From: Piscinibacter sp943370595
GTDB lineage: Bacteria > Pseudomonadota > Gammaproteobacteria > Burkholderiales > Burkholderiaceae_C
Reading direction: 5' to 3'
Length of the DNA stretch: 64,000 bases
NCBI GenBank assembly: GCA_943370595.1
Contig: CALRRO020000022.1
Span: 7,157 to 71,156 of the forward strand
The notes beneath the pieces were generated by a model, which did not search any database, had not been told where the DNA came from, and saw nothing but the letters and a program-made list of their open reading frames with translations. Each line of letters starts with the position of its first letter. Within the stretch, counting starts at the first letter, position 1. Both the position numbers and the translations under genes were made by a program. Of the stretch, positions 39,390 to 47,877 are shown piece by piece.

Positions 39390-39874
39390 TACTTCGCGGC
39401 CGAGGCCGCTGCCGCCGGTGCGCCCGGCGCTTCGGTGGCCGGCGTCGGCTGGCCACTCTTCTCGGCCGTGCGATCGAACACCAGCGTCTTGCCGAACACC
39501 AGCTGCACCCAGGTCGGGTAGGTGTAGGCGGTGCCCTTGCTGTGGTCGATGATGGCGCCGATGCCGCCACCGAGGATGATGTTGCCGAACATGCCGGCGT
39601 TGGCGCGCGAGATCGCGCGGGCGTTCGCGTCCGGGTTCTCCGGGTGCTTGCAGACGATGTCCAGGTCCTTGTTCGAGCGGCGGATCTGCGCCGTGTCGCC
39701 CGACTTCATCGACGTGGCGCCGTAGTCGTTGGTCAGCTTGCAATCGGCGCCGGTGACGGTCTGGCCGGCTTCGGTGCGGGTTTCCAGCTTGACCGGGTGG
39801 GTAGAGTCGTTGACGACCGAGGCGCAGCCGGTGAAGGCCAGCGACAGGGAGACCAGGGCGAGGGCACGGACCAT
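39389..39874 (-). CDS. Lipoprotein of unknown function
   Basis: 161 residues. MVRALALVSLSLAFTGCASVVND carries a clear lipobox (FTGC). The mature part contains a beta-rich segment (HPVKLETRTEAGQ, GADCKLTNDYG), a second Cys pair (DCK and IVCK) that could form a disulphide, and a glycine-rich hydrophobic stretch (GMFGNIILGGGIGAIIDHSKG) followed by YTYPTWVQLVFG. Related lipoproteins are common in Burkholderiales without a known role. It is upstream of recQ in the same direction, 93 bases away. Confidence 0.85.
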   Translation of the reverse strand: MVRALALVSLSLAFTGCASVVNDSTHPVKLETRTEAGQTVTGADCKLTNDYGATSMKSGDTAQIRRSNKDLDIVCKHPENPDANARAISRANAGMFGNIILGGGIGAIIDHSKGTAYTYPTWVQLVFGKTLVFDRTAEKSGQPTPATEAPGAPAAAASAAK

Positions 39875-39961
39875 GAAGTGGATCCTGAGAGTGTTTCGGC
39901 CCTCCAGTCTAGGGGCGCGACCCGCGCCGCCCGACGAGGGCTACCCCCCAGGATGAGCGCA

Positions 39962-39992
39962 GCGTCTCGCCGGCGCCACGTCGGCGAGACGC
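39962..39992 (-). terminator. Hairpin downstream of the 40007-40939 lipoprotein gene
   Basis: A perfect 11-bp inverted repeat GCGTCTCGCCG/CGGCGAGACGC with a 9-base loop lies 15 bases after the stop codon. A T-tract is lacking, so termination efficiency is uncertain. Confidence 0.5.
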
Positions 39993-40006
39993 CGCGCGGT
40001 CCGGGC

Positions 40007-40939
40007 TCAGCCGGCCTCGCCCGCCAGCGCCACCGTCGAGAACGTCCAGGTGCGGTCGATGTCGCCGTCGTTGCCCCAGTCAGCCTGCACCGTCAGCGTG
40101 CCCGGCACCACGCCGACCAGCAGGCGGTTGTTCGGCAGCGTGATCATCCAGCTGCCCTGCGTCGGCACGCCGTTGGCGTCGTAGCTCACGCCGCCCTGCG
40201 TCGCGGTGGTGATGGACCAGGTCGCATTGGGCAGCGTCGCGCGCATCGTGTGCGTGCCGTTCACGCTGCTCGCGGTGATCACGCCGTTCGTGGCCGTCAC
40301 CGTGCGCGTGATGTCGACCGCACTGAGCGTGTAGGTGCTGGTGCCCGCGCTTCGCACGCTGGTCAGGTCGATCTGCGACGACGTCCAGCGGCTGGTGGTC
40401 GTGGTCGTCGCGCCGCTGGTGACCACCGTGCGCGACAGCGTCGAGGCACCGTCCAGCGTCAGCGTGCGCAGCGGCAGCGCGACGGTGATGCCTTGCGTGT
40501 CGGTGGCCACCTCGGTGCTGCCGTTGCCGGCGCTGAGCACCGTCAACGTCGCTGCACCGTTCACGGTGGCAGCACCGGCGCTGCCGCGGCAGTCGGTGAA
40601 GCTGACGTTGTATACCTCGCCGGTGTCGAGCTGGCCGTTGATCACGCTCGACAGGCTGCCGCCGCTGATCGTGAAGGTCGCGCTGCCGCCGCCGGCGCAG
40701 TTGTAGGTCTGGCTGGCGGTGCCGCCGGCGACCACGGCCTGCGTGGTGACGAGCACGGTCGAGGCCGCCTCGGTCGACTCGCTGGGCACGACGGCGCTGT
40801 TCGCGCTCATCGCCGACGCGGTGCCTTCGCTGACCGAGTTCATCGGCGCGCCGGCGTCCTCGCCGCCGCCGCCGCAGGCAGCGAGCAGCGTGGCCGCAGC
40901 CGCGGCGAGGAGGTGGTGTCGAGGGGACTTGAGGTTCAT
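40007..40939 (-). CDS. Ser/Thr-rich lipoprotein, last gene of a five-gene exported cluster
   Basis: 310 residues. MNLKSPRHHLLAAAAATLLAAC gives a lipobox, followed by a GGGGED linker. The remainder is almost entirely Ser/Thr/Val/Gly beta-strand sequence (for example TLTVLSAGNGSTEV, TTTTTSRWTSSQIDLTSV). One Cys pair (YNCAGGG and FTDCRGS) probably forms a disulphide. No family is recognised; the composition suggests a repetitive beta surface protein. It lies 32 bases after the TorF-like gene. Confidence 0.82.
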   Translation of the reverse strand: MNLKSPRHHLLAAAAATLLAACGGGGEDAGAPMNSVSEGTASAMSANSAVVPSESTEAASTVLVTTQAVVAGGTASQTYNCAGGGSATFTISGGSLSSVINGQLDTGEVYNVSFTDCRGSAGAATVNGAATLTVLSAGNGSTEVATDTQGITVALPLRTLTLDGASTLSRTVVTSGATTTTTSRWTSSQIDLTSVRSAGTSTYTLSAVDITRTVTATNGVITASSVNGTHTMRATLPNATWSITTATQGGVSYDANGVPTQGSWMITLPNNRLLVGVVPGTLTVQADWGNDGDIDRTWTFSTVALAGEAG

Positions 40940-40971
40940 GGTGGACTCCCTTGTGTAGAAGTGGGTGGGTG

Positions 40972-41790
40972 CTAGAACGACCAGCGCACGCTGGCCGAGA
41001 CGGTGTTGGAGGCGCTGTTCCTGCCCTCGCTGCGCGATGCAGCCCGGTAGGCATCGCTCGTGGCGCTGCTGCCACTGGCCTGCAGGCCCCATTGCAGTGC
41101 GCCGCTGGCCAGGTTCAGCCCGACGCGCCAGTCGGTGTAGCTCAAGGTCTCGAAATGCGGCACTTTCAGGCGGCCGATGCCGGCACTCAAGGTCACGCGC
41201 TCTCCGATGGGCCAGGCGGTGTCGAGGGCGAGGTACTGGGTGCCGGTCGACTCGAGCAGGGTCTGGCGCAGATTCTGGCCGCTGGTCTCGCTCTCGATCG
41301 CGCTGACGCCGAGGTAGTCTGTGAGCGATCGTGACCAGGACAGCGTGAACCATCGCCAGCCCAGCGACAGCCCGAGCTCGGCGGTGCCGTAGTCGCTCTC
41401 CTCGAGCTGGAGGGTGCGCGACGGCAGGCGCGGCGACAGGCTGCCGTACCAGCGGCCTCGGGCGCCCGGGAAGAGCTGGCCGCGCAACAGCATGCCGGCC
41501 GTCCAGTGCGGATCGATGTCGTGTTGCCAGCCGATCTCGGGCGTCAGCTTGTAGCCGGCACTTCCGGAGAACTGCGCGTCGCTGACCGAGGCGATGCCCA
41601 GGCTCCCGTAGGCGCCGCTGCGGTGCGACCACCCGAGCGCCGCGGCCAGCCCGGCCCGGTGGTCCGACTGCGAAACGCCACGCTCGATCTGGTCGCTGCG
41701 CAGCTCGACATGGCCGAACCAGTCTGCCCGCGCGGCCGGGCTGATGCTGGCCACTGCAAGCGCGGCCGTGACGGCGTGAAGGAGGTTCAT
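40972..41790 (-). CDS. TorF-family putative porin/outer-membrane beta barrel
   Basis: 272 residues. The ATG at 41790 has an AGGAGGTTC-like context on the plus strand only, but overlaps the sterol-desaturase stop by 4 bases (ATGA), favouring translational coupling. The signal peptide ends ISPAARA. HVELRSDQIERGVSQSD matches the N-terminal signature of the TorF/TIGR02001 group. Alternating beta strands continue to a terminal aromatic (SASVRWSF), the outer-membrane insertion signal. Substrate or pore function is unknown. Confidence 0.82.
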   Translation of the reverse strand: MNLLHAVTAALAVASISPAARADWFGHVELRSDQIERGVSQSDHRAGLAAALGWSHRSGAYGSLGIASVSDAQFSGSAGYKLTPEIGWQHDIDPHWTAGMLLRGQLFPGARGRWYGSLSPRLPSRTLQLEESDYGTAELGLSLGWRWFTLSWSRSLTDYLGVSAIESETSGQNLRQTLLESTGTQYLALDTAWPIGERVTLSAGIGRLKVPHFETLSYTDWRVGLNLASGALQWGLQASGSSATSDAYRAASRSEGRNSASNTVSASVRWSF

Positions 41791-42680
41791 GCGTGTTCGC
41801 CGGTGGTGGGGATGGCGCTGGGCGGTGCCGCCCGCGGCGGGCCGACGAGGATCCGCAGACGTTCGCGCAGCCCGCCGGCGGCGCGCAGGTCGCGGCAGAG
41901 CTCGATCCAGCCGTGCAGTGCAATGCGCAACGGGTTGTAGGAGTGCAGCGGCGTGCTCAGTCCGTATCGCGGCGGTTCGGCGTCTCGCTCGGCGACGAAG
42001 CTGCCGAACAGCCGGTCGAAGACGATCAGCACGCCGCCATAGTTGCAGTCCAGGTACGCGGGGTTGCGGGCGTGATGCACCCGGTGGTGCGAGGGCGTGT
42101 TCAGCAGCCACTCGAGCGGGCCGAGTCGGGGGATCCAGGTCGCGTGCAGCCAGAACTGGTACAGCAGGTTCAGCGCCACCGCGGCGGCCACGGCCAGGGG
42201 GTGGAAGCCCAGCCAGATCAGTGGCACGAAGAACACGGCCGCCCCGCTGAGCTTGCCCGTCCAACCCAGGCGCAGTGCCGAGGCCAGCGTCAGTTCGTTG
42301 GGCGAATGGTGCACGCAGTGAGACGCCCAGAACCAGCGTACGCGGTGCGCGGCCCGGTGCTGCCAGTAGTAGCAGAACTCCTGGCCGACGAAGAGCAGGG
42401 CGATGTTGGCGAGGCTGTCGAGTTCCAGCGTCGCCAGCCGGTTCTGCCAGGCCAGCATCAGCAGCGGCGCGGCCAGCGACAGGCCGAACGCGTCGAAGAG
42501 GCGGCGGCCGGCGATGATGCCCAGCGTCGCCGCGAAGGCGCGCCAGTCGTAGCCGTTGCGATGCCGCAGGGAACGCAGCACGCCTTCGGCGAGTGCGGCG
42601 CCCAGCGCCATCAGCAGCAAGCCCGACAGCCAGGGCAGCCACTCGGGCGAGATCGACTGGCGCAGCGCTTCGCGGTTCAT
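41787..42680 (-). CDS. Sterol desaturase/fatty-acid-hydroxylase-family membrane di-iron enzyme
   Basis: 297 residues with about five membrane helices. The eight-His di-iron pattern is visible: HRAAH, HCVHH and HATW with HHRVHH. The family (FA_hydroxylase) hydroxylates or desaturates lipids such as sterols, carotenoids and fatty acids, or cleaves alkylglycerols. In bacteria it often modifies membrane lipids. Here it sits among exported proteins of unknown role, so the substrate is open. Confidence 0.93.
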   Translation of the reverse strand: MNREALRQSISPEWLPWLSGLLLMALGAALAEGVLRSLRHRNGYDWRAFAATLGIIAGRRLFDAFGLSLAAPLLMLAWQNRLATLELDSLANIALLFVGQEFCYYWQHRAAHRVRWFWASHCVHHSPNELTLASALRLGWTGKLSGAAVFFVPLIWLGFHPLAVAAAVALNLLYQFWLHATWIPRLGPLEWLLNTPSHHRVHHARNPAYLDCNYGGVLIVFDRLFGSFVAERDAEPPRYGLSTPLHSYNPLRIALHGWIELCRDLRAAGGLRERLRILVGPPRAAPPSAIPTTGEHA

Positions 42681-42689
42681 CGTGCGTCC

Positions 42690-43046
42690 TCAGCGGCCGC
42701 CGGCCGCGCTGCGGCACTCGGGGCTCAACTTCGCAGCGTTGTCGCGCAGGCAGGAGCGCCGCTCGCGTTGGCCGCCGGCGCCGCCGCACAGGGCCTCCAC
42801 CTCGGTGGCGCAGCGCTGCATCACCGGCAGTGCGGAGCGGCAGGCCTCGGAGAGCTGGCCTTCGTGCGCCTTCAGGCAGGCGGCGATGCGCCCGCCGCCG
42901 GGCTCCACCTGGCTGCACAGAGAGCGTGCGTCGCTGCGGCAGGCCGCCGGGCCCGGTGCGTCGGCGGCACGCGCGCTGCCGACGCACAGCAGCGCCGCGA
43001 CGAAGGCGCCCACCACGGGCGCGAAGCGAAGGAGATGGCTGTTCAT
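42690..43046 (-). CDS. Small secreted cysteine-rich repeat protein
   Basis: 118 residues. The signal peptide ends SARAAD. The mature chain carries Cys residues at regular spacing (ACRSDARSLC, AACLKAHEGQLSEAC, QRCATEVEALC, SCLRDNAAKLSPEC), matching the Cys-rich GLG1-type repeat seen in small proteobacterial periplasmic proteins. The even Cys count suggests disulphide-linked helical hairpins. It is 27 bases downstream of the TGPNGQT-repeat gene and 9 bases before the desaturase gene. Confidence 0.85.
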   Translation of the reverse strand: MNSHLLRFAPVVGAFVAALLCVGSARAADAPGPAACRSDARSLCSQVEPGGGRIAACLKAHEGQLSEACRSALPVMQRCATEVEALCGGAGGQRERRSCLRDNAAKLSPECRSAAGGR

Positions 43047-43073
43047 GGCAGGGCCTTCGGGCGTGCGCGTCGT

Positions 43074-43499
43074 TCAGGGCGTGACGGTGGTCGTACGCGT
43101 CGCGGTCTGACCGTTCGGGCCCGTCACCGAGGCGGTGGTGCCGTCGGCCGTGCGGGTGACGCTGCGCGTGGCGGTCTGGCCATTCGGCCCGGTCACGGTG
43201 CTGTTGGCCTGGCCGCCGCCGTGGGTGGCATTGCGCGTCACGGTCTGGCCGTTCGGGCCGGTGACGGTGGCGCTGGTCGTGCCGTCGGCGTTGCGGTCGA
43301 CGCTGCGGGAGCGGGTGTTGCCGTTCGGGCCGGTGGTGCTGGACTGCACGTCGCCGCCGGCGCGCTGCACCTGGCGCGTGGCGGTCTTGCCGTTGGCGCC
43401 GGTGATCGTGGTCTGGCGTTCGCGTGCTTCGGCGGCGGTGGCGAGCAGGGCGGTGCCGGCGATCGCGGCGGCCAGGGTCAGCAGGGTCAGGTTCTTCAT
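43074..43499 (-). CDS. Secreted protein built of TGPNGQTATR repeats
   Basis: 141 residues. A signal peptide (MKNLTLLTLAAAIAGTALLATAAEA) is followed by about five degenerate repeats of the form (T)xTGPNGxTxTRxxxRxxDGTTxS (for example TGPNGNTRSRS, TGPNGQTVTRN, TGPNGQTATRS). The protein is Thr/Gly/Asn-rich and basic, with no Cys and no predicted hydrophobic core, so it probably forms an extended beta structure. No function is known. It is the first gene of the minus-strand cluster, divergent from the two-component system at 43661. Confidence 0.85.
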   Translation of the reverse strand: MKNLTLLTLAAAIAGTALLATAAEARERQTTITGANGKTATRQVQRAGGDVQSSTTGPNGNTRSRSVDRNADGTTSATVTGPNGQTVTRNATHGGGQANSTVTGPNGQTATRSVTRTADGTTASVTGPNGQTATRTTTVTP

Positions 43500-43660
43500 G
43501 GTCGGGTCCTTTCGGGGTTCGTTGGAGGGCGCAGCGGCTGCTTCGCCGTGCCCTCATTGAACGCGCCGTGAACCCAGGCGGCGCCGACGCCGCACGACGA
43601 ATTGCGACAGTTCTGCAATGCAGCGGAACAGGATGTTTCCGACCCCTACACTGCCGTCGC

Positions 43661-44353
43661 ATGAACGCGAAACCGCTGGTGCTGATCGTCGACGACGACG
43701 CCGAACTCTCGGCGATGGTGGTCGAGCTGTTCGGCCGTGAAGGCTGGTCGGTGCACGGCGTGCTGACCGGTGGCGACGGCGAGCGCGCGCTGGCCGATCT
43801 GCGCCCCGACGCGGTGCTGCTCGACGTGATGCTCCCCGACGCCAACGGCTACGAGCTGTGCCGCCGCTGGCGTGCAGCGCACCCAGGTCTGGGCCTCGTG
43901 ATGTTCACCGCCCGTGGCGACCCGATGGACCGGGTGCTCGGCCTGGAGATCGGCGCCGACGACTACCTCGCCAAGCCCTTCGAACCGCGCGAGCTGGTGG
44001 CCCGCGTGCGCGCGCTGCTGCGGCGTCAGGCGCCCGGTCGCACCGAGTCGGCGCTGCTGCGCTTCGACGGGCTGACCAGCGACCTGCTCACGCGCGAGGT
44101 GCAGGCCGAAACCGCCGGCGTGGCCTTGACCAGCGTCGAGTACAAGCTTCTGGTGGCGCTGGCCCGCGCTCCGGGGCAGGCGCTGTCGCGCGAGGCACTG
44201 AGCGACGCCGTGCAGGCCGGCAGTTACAAGCCGCAGGACCGCACCGTCGACGTGCAGGTGGCCCGGCTGCGCCGCAAGCTGCGCGAGGCCAGCCCCGGCA
44301 AGGAGTGGATCGACACCGTGCGTGGCGAAGGCTACGTGTTCGTGCCGCGATGA
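43661..44353 (+). CDS. OmpR-family response regulator
   Basis: 230 residues. The receiver (about 5-120) has acidic DDD, phospho-acceptor Asp in VLLDVMLPDANG, Thr in MFTARG and Lys in LAKPF. The C-terminal winged helix (about 135-228) ends VDVQVARLRRKL and TVRGEGYVF. Its stop overlaps the kinase gene (ATGA). It is divergent from a five-gene exported cluster, 161 bases away, which is its most likely target along with itself. Confidence 0.95.
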   Translation: MNAKPLVLIVDDDAELSAMVVELFGREGWSVHGVLTGGDGERALADLRPDAVLLDVMLPDANGYELCRRWRAAHPGLGLVMFTARGDPMDRVLGLEIGADDYLAKPFEPRELVARVRALLRRQAPGRTESALLRFDGLTSDLLTREVQAETAGVALTSVEYKLLVALARAPGQALSREALSDAVQAGSYKPQDRTVDVQVARLRRKLREASPGKEWIDTVRGEGYVFVPR

Positions 44354-45666
44354 ACGGCTTGACGCGCATGCTGAACCGGCTGCGCCCCGACAGCCTGTTC
44401 GCCCGCCTGCTGCTGCTGCAGGTGATCGTCGCCTTCGCGCTGATCGCCGTCTTCGGCCTCGTGGTCTACGTCGATCGCAACGTCGCCATCGCGCGGCTGG
44501 TGGGCGAGCGCTGGGCGCCGGCGCTTCGCGAGGCCAGCGGCCTGCCGCCGGACGGTTCGCCGCCGGCGACCGGGCGCTCGCTGCTGCGCAGCGAGCAGCG
44601 CCCACCCGGGGCTTGGCGGCCGCCGCTGGCCGCACCGCGCATGGTCGCGCTCGACGACGAGCTGCAGCGCCACGGGCTGGACGTGCGGGATGCGCTGATC
44701 TCGCGTGGCGGCACCGGCCCGGTGCTGTGGCTGCAACTGCGCCGCGCCGACGGCACGCCGGCATGGTTCGGCATCGCCGACGTCGCCTTGCTGCCGCGCC
44801 TGCCTGGCCGGCTGGCGCTGGCGTTGCTCATCGGCGCGGCACTGCTGGTCGGCGTCAGCTGGTACTTCACGCGCCGGCTGACGCGGCCGCTGGAGGCGCT
44901 GCGCTCGCGCATGGAGTCGCAGCGACCCGGCGAGCCCACGCGCAGCCGCGAGGCCCTGGCAGGCGCCACCCCCGAGGTGGCGGCCATCGAGACCGCCTAC
45001 GACGAGCTGCTCGACCGCTTCGAGCGCCACGAGCGCGAGCGCTCGCTGCTGCTCGCCGGCGTGTCGCACGACCTGCGCAGCCCGCTGGCGCGCATCCGCA
45101 TGGCCGCGGGGCTGCTGCGCGACGACACGGCCGACGCGCGCTGGCGCGAGGCCATCGTGCGCAACACCGAGGTGGCCGACCGGCTGGTCGGCAGCTTCCT
45201 CGACCATGTGCGCGCCGGCGAGCTCTCGCTCGACCAGCCGGCCGATCTGGCCGAGGCGGCGCGGGCCGCCGCGGCCGCCTGCGGCCATGGCGGCGACGAA
45301 CTGCAGCTCGACGTGCCGGCGAGCCTGCCGCTGCCGCGCAGCCACCCGCTGCTGCTCGAGCGGCTGGTGGCCAACCTGCTCGACAACGCCTTCAAGCACG
45401 GCCGCGCGCCCGTGCGGCTGGCGGTGCGCGCCGAAGGCCAGCAGGCCATCGTCGAGGTCAGCGATGCCGGCGTCGGCGTGCCCGAGGCGCAGCGCGAGGC
45501 GCTGACCCAGGCCTTCGCGCGCGGCGACGCGGCCCGCGGCACACCCGGCACCGGGCTGGGCCTGGCGATCGTCTCGCGGGTGGCGGCCCGCATGCGCGGC
45601 ACGCTCGCCTTCGATCGCGTCGATGGGCGCCACGTGGTGCGCGTCACGCTGCCGCGGCTCCCCTGA
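44350..45666 (+). CDS. Membrane sensor histidine kinase, partner of the 43661 regulator
   Basis: 438 residues. Two membrane helices (about 18-40 and about 152-173) flank a periplasmic sensor segment of about 110 residues rich in Pro/Arg. HAMP, HisKA (LAGVSHDLRSPLARIRMA, phospho-His) and HATPase (NLLDNAFKHG, DAGVGVP, GTGLGLAIV) follow. The architecture is the EnvZ/RstB type. The sensed signal cannot be inferred; the sensor has no Cys or recognisable ligand domain. Confidence 0.95.
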   Translation: MNGLTRMLNRLRPDSLFARLLLLQVIVAFALIAVFGLVVYVDRNVAIARLVGERWAPALREASGLPPDGSPPATGRSLLRSEQRPPGAWRPPLAAPRMVALDDELQRHGLDVRDALISRGGTGPVLWLQLRRADGTPAWFGIADVALLPRLPGRLALALLIGAALLVGVSWYFTRRLTRPLEALRSRMESQRPGEPTRSREALAGATPEVAAIETAYDELLDRFERHERERSLLLAGVSHDLRSPLARIRMAAGLLRDDTADARWREAIVRNTEVADRLVGSFLDHVRAGELSLDQPADLAEAARAAAAACGHGGDELQLDVPASLPLPRSHPLLLERLVANLLDNAFKHGRAPVRLAVRAEGQQAIVEVSDAGVGVPEAQREALTQAFARGDAARGTPGTGLGLAIVSRVAARMRGTLAFDRVDGRHVVRVTLPRLP

Positions 45667-45723
45667 ACGGGGGCACCCGCCGGCCACCGCGCCGGAGGGA
45701 AGCGGCAGAAGCGGCGGCCGGCG

Positions 45724-45729
45724 GATAAT
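45724..45729 (+). promoter_or_regulatory. Putative -10 of ssb
   Basis: GATAAT, one mismatch from TATAAT, about 45 bases before the ssb ATG in a GC-rich context. A convincing -35 hexamer is not seen. Confidence 0.45.
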
Positions 45730-45773
45730 CGTCGCATTCCCCATCCGACCACCCGAATCCAGCGGAGAGCGCC

Positions 45774-46265
45774 ATGGCCTCGTTGAACAAAGTCCAGATC
45801 ATCGGCAACCTCGGCCGCGACCCCGAAGTGCGCTACACGCCCAACGGCAACGCGGTCTGCAATGTCAGCGTGGCCACCACGCGGCAGTGGAAGAACAAGG
45901 ATTCCGGCGAGAAGCAGGAAGAGACCGAATGGCACCGCGTGGTCTTCTACGACCGCCTGGCCGAGATCGCCGGCGAGTACCTGAAGAAGGGCCGCTCGGT
46001 CTACGTCGAAGGCCGCCTGAAGACCCGCAAGTGGCAGGACAAGGAAGGCAAGGACCAGTACACCACCGAGGTCATCGCCACCGAGATGCAGATGCTCGGC
46101 GGCCGCGAGGGCATGGGCGGTGGCGCCGGCGACGACCGTGGCGGCGAGGAGTCCTACGCCGAGCGCCCGCAGCGCAGCGCGCCAGCGGCCCGCCCGGCGG
46201 CCAGCAAGCCCGCCTCGAAGCCGGCCACCGGCTTCGACAACATGGACGACGACATCCCGTTCTGA
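45774..46265 (+). CDS. ssb: Single-stranded DNA-binding protein
   Basis: 163 residues. The OB-fold (about 1-110) starts MASLNKVQIIGNLGRDPEVR, with WKNKDSGEKQEETEWHRVVF and YLKKGRSVYVEGRLKTRKWQD. A Gly/Ala/Pro-rich linker leads to the acidic tail DDDIPF that recruits repair and replication partners. The length is typical. A dispersed GC-rich element follows directly after the stop codon. Confidence 0.97.
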   Translation: MASLNKVQIIGNLGRDPEVRYTPNGNAVCNVSVATTRQWKNKDSGEKQEETEWHRVVFYDRLAEIAGEYLKKGRSVYVEGRLKTRKWQDKEGKDQYTTEVIATEMQMLGGREGMGGGAGDDRGGEESYAERPQRSAPAARPAASKPASKPATGFDNMDDDIPF

Positions 46266-46266
46266 C

Positions 46267-46314
46267 GGGGCGCCGCCAGCGGCCCGGCGGAGTCGGTTCC
46301 GCGGCGGCCGCTTG
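46267..46314. repeat. Dispersed GC-rich intergenic element, copy 1
   Basis: About 48 bases containing GCGCCGCCAGCGGCCCGGCG and then CGGTTCCGCGGC. It matches the element at 53994-54042 at all but a few positions. It lies between ssb and the HDOD gene. Confidence 0.75.
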
Positions 46315-46353
46315 ATCTCTCAAGTTCTGCGCGGTGCGTCCGATAGCTCCCGG

Positions 46354-47238
46354 ATGAGCAGCCCTGCCCGCGCCCGCGTTGCCACCATCGAGCAAGAGCT
46401 TGACGCCGCCCGCCGCAACGGGCCGCTTCGCCAGATCGTCGTGCCGCCCTGCCCCGAGCTGCTGACGCGGCTGCAGCAGGCACTGGCCGTGGCGGAGCCC
46501 GACCTCAACGAGGTGGCACGCATCGCCAACGCCGATGTGGCGATGGCCGCCACGCTGATCCGCAACGCCAACGGCGCGCTGTTCGCATCGGCGCCGCCGG
46601 TGGTGTCCGTCGGCCAGGCGATGAACCGCCTCGGCCTGACGCAGACCGCGGCGCTGATGACCGCCTTCCTGGCCCGCCACGCACTGCCGGTGAACAGCGC
46701 GCAACTCGCCGGCTTCTGGGACCAGTCGGCACTGCGGGCCCAGGCCCTGGCCTGGATCGCCGGCCAGCTGCCCGGCTTGTCGGTCGACCTGGCTCACAGC
46801 TACGGCCTGTTCAGCCATGTCGGCCTGCCGGTGCTGATGCAGAGCGTGCGCGGTTATGCCGGCACCATGGTGGAGGCGCGGGCGCGCAAGGACCGCAGCT
46901 TCGTCGAGACCGAGAATGCCAACCATCGCACCGACCATGCGGTGGTGGGGGCGCTCACCGCGCGCGCCTGGAAGCTGGCGCCCTCTGTGATGGCGGCGAT
47001 CCGCCTGCACCACAGCCTGGAATCGCTGGGCAGCGGCGACGCCGAGCCCGAGGTTCACACACTGGTGGCCGCGGGCCTGGTGGCCGACTACCTGCTGGCC
47101 CGGCAGGCCGGCCTGTCGCCGGACCCGGAATGGGAGCCGTTCGGCGCCACGGCCTGCCAGTGGCTGGGCCTCAGCGCCGACGACCTGCAGCACTGGCGCG
47201 AGACCTTCGGCGAGGCCGACACGCTCGCTGCGGTGTGA
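46354..47238 (+). CDS. HDOD-domain signalling protein
   Basis: 294 residues; ATG 46354 starts MSSPARARVATIEQ. The HDOD domain (about 25-225) has IVVPPCPELLTRLQQAL, RIANADVAMAATLIRNANGA and VGQAMNRLGLTQTAALM; HDOD resembles HD phosphohydrolases but lacks the His-Asp metal pair. Its role is regulatory in two-component, c-di-GMP or chemotaxis contexts. It is convergent with the PaiB-like gene (7 bases apart). Confidence 0.9.
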   Translation: MSSPARARVATIEQELDAARRNGPLRQIVVPPCPELLTRLQQALAVAEPDLNEVARIANADVAMAATLIRNANGALFASAPPVVSVGQAMNRLGLTQTAALMTAFLARHALPVNSAQLAGFWDQSALRAQALAWIAGQLPGLSVDLAHSYGLFSHVGLPVLMQSVRGYAGTMVEARARKDRSFVETENANHRTDHAVVGALTARAWKLAPSVMAAIRLHHSLESLGSGDAEPEVHTLVAAGLVADYLLARQAGLSPDPEWEPFGATACQWLGLSADDLQHWRETFGEADTLAAV

Positions 47239-47245
47239 ACCGGCC

Positions 47246-47875
47246 CTAGGGCCCGGCCGCGCGCACCGCCTGGGCCATCGCCTCGGCCGCGCCGCCTTCG
47301 GCAGCCAGTGTGCGCGCCACGCCCTCGCGGTCCGCCGCGCTACGGTTCTGGCTGACCTTCCACTTGCCGGTGATGGCCTCGATCTCGACCTCGATGCCGA
47401 CGATGGCGCCGAGCATCTTGTCGATGTAGTCCGTCGGCGCGTCGCCCACCTGCCACGGCGCCGGTCGGTTCGCCTCGTGGTGGTCGGTCAGCCGCGAGAC
47501 CAAGGCATGCAGCCAGGCCGGGTCCTCGATTGCACGCAGCCGGCCGCGCGCCTGCACCATGATGTAGTTCCAGGTCGGCACCACCTTGCCGTGCTCGGCC
47601 TTGCTCGGGTAGGCGCTCGGGCTGATGTAGGCCTGCGGGCCCTGGAAGACCACCAGCACCTTCGTGTCGGCAGCCTCGCGCCACAGCGTATTGGCGCGCG
47701 CCACATGGGCCACCAGCGTGCCGTGCGCGCCGCGCTGCGCGTCGAGCATGAAGGGGATGCTGTCGGCCCGCAGCTCGCCGCCCGGCTGCGTGACCAGCAG
47801 CCCGAGCGGATGAGCGCGCAGCAGCGCGTGCAGGACCTCGGTGCGGGTTTCCTCGAAGTGCTTGGGCAGATACAC
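47246..47875 (-). CDS. PaiB-like FMN-binding transcriptional regulator
   Basis: 209 residues from GTG 47875, preceded by GGAGG at 7 bases, which itself overlaps the OsmC-gene stop. Family motifs are VYLPKHFEETR, ADSIPFMLD, HVARANTLWR, FQGPQAYISPSAYPSK, VPTWNYIMVQARG and the C-terminal KWKVSQNRS. PaiB of Bacillus acts as a negative regulator of sporulation and protease genes. Many homologues are simply FMN-binding split-barrel proteins. It is probably co-transcribed with the OsmC-like gene. Confidence 0.92.
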   Translation of the reverse strand: MYLPKHFEETRTEVLHALLRAHPLGLLVTQPGGELRADSIPFMLDAQRGAHGTLVAHVARANTLWREAADTKVLVVFQGPQAYISPSAYPSKAEHGKVVPTWNYIMVQARGRLRAIEDPAWLHALVSRLTDHHEANRPAPWQVGDAPTDYIDKMLGAIVGIEVEIEAITGKWKVSQNRSAADREGVARTLAAEGGAAEAMAQAVRAAGP

Positions 47876-47877
47876 GG

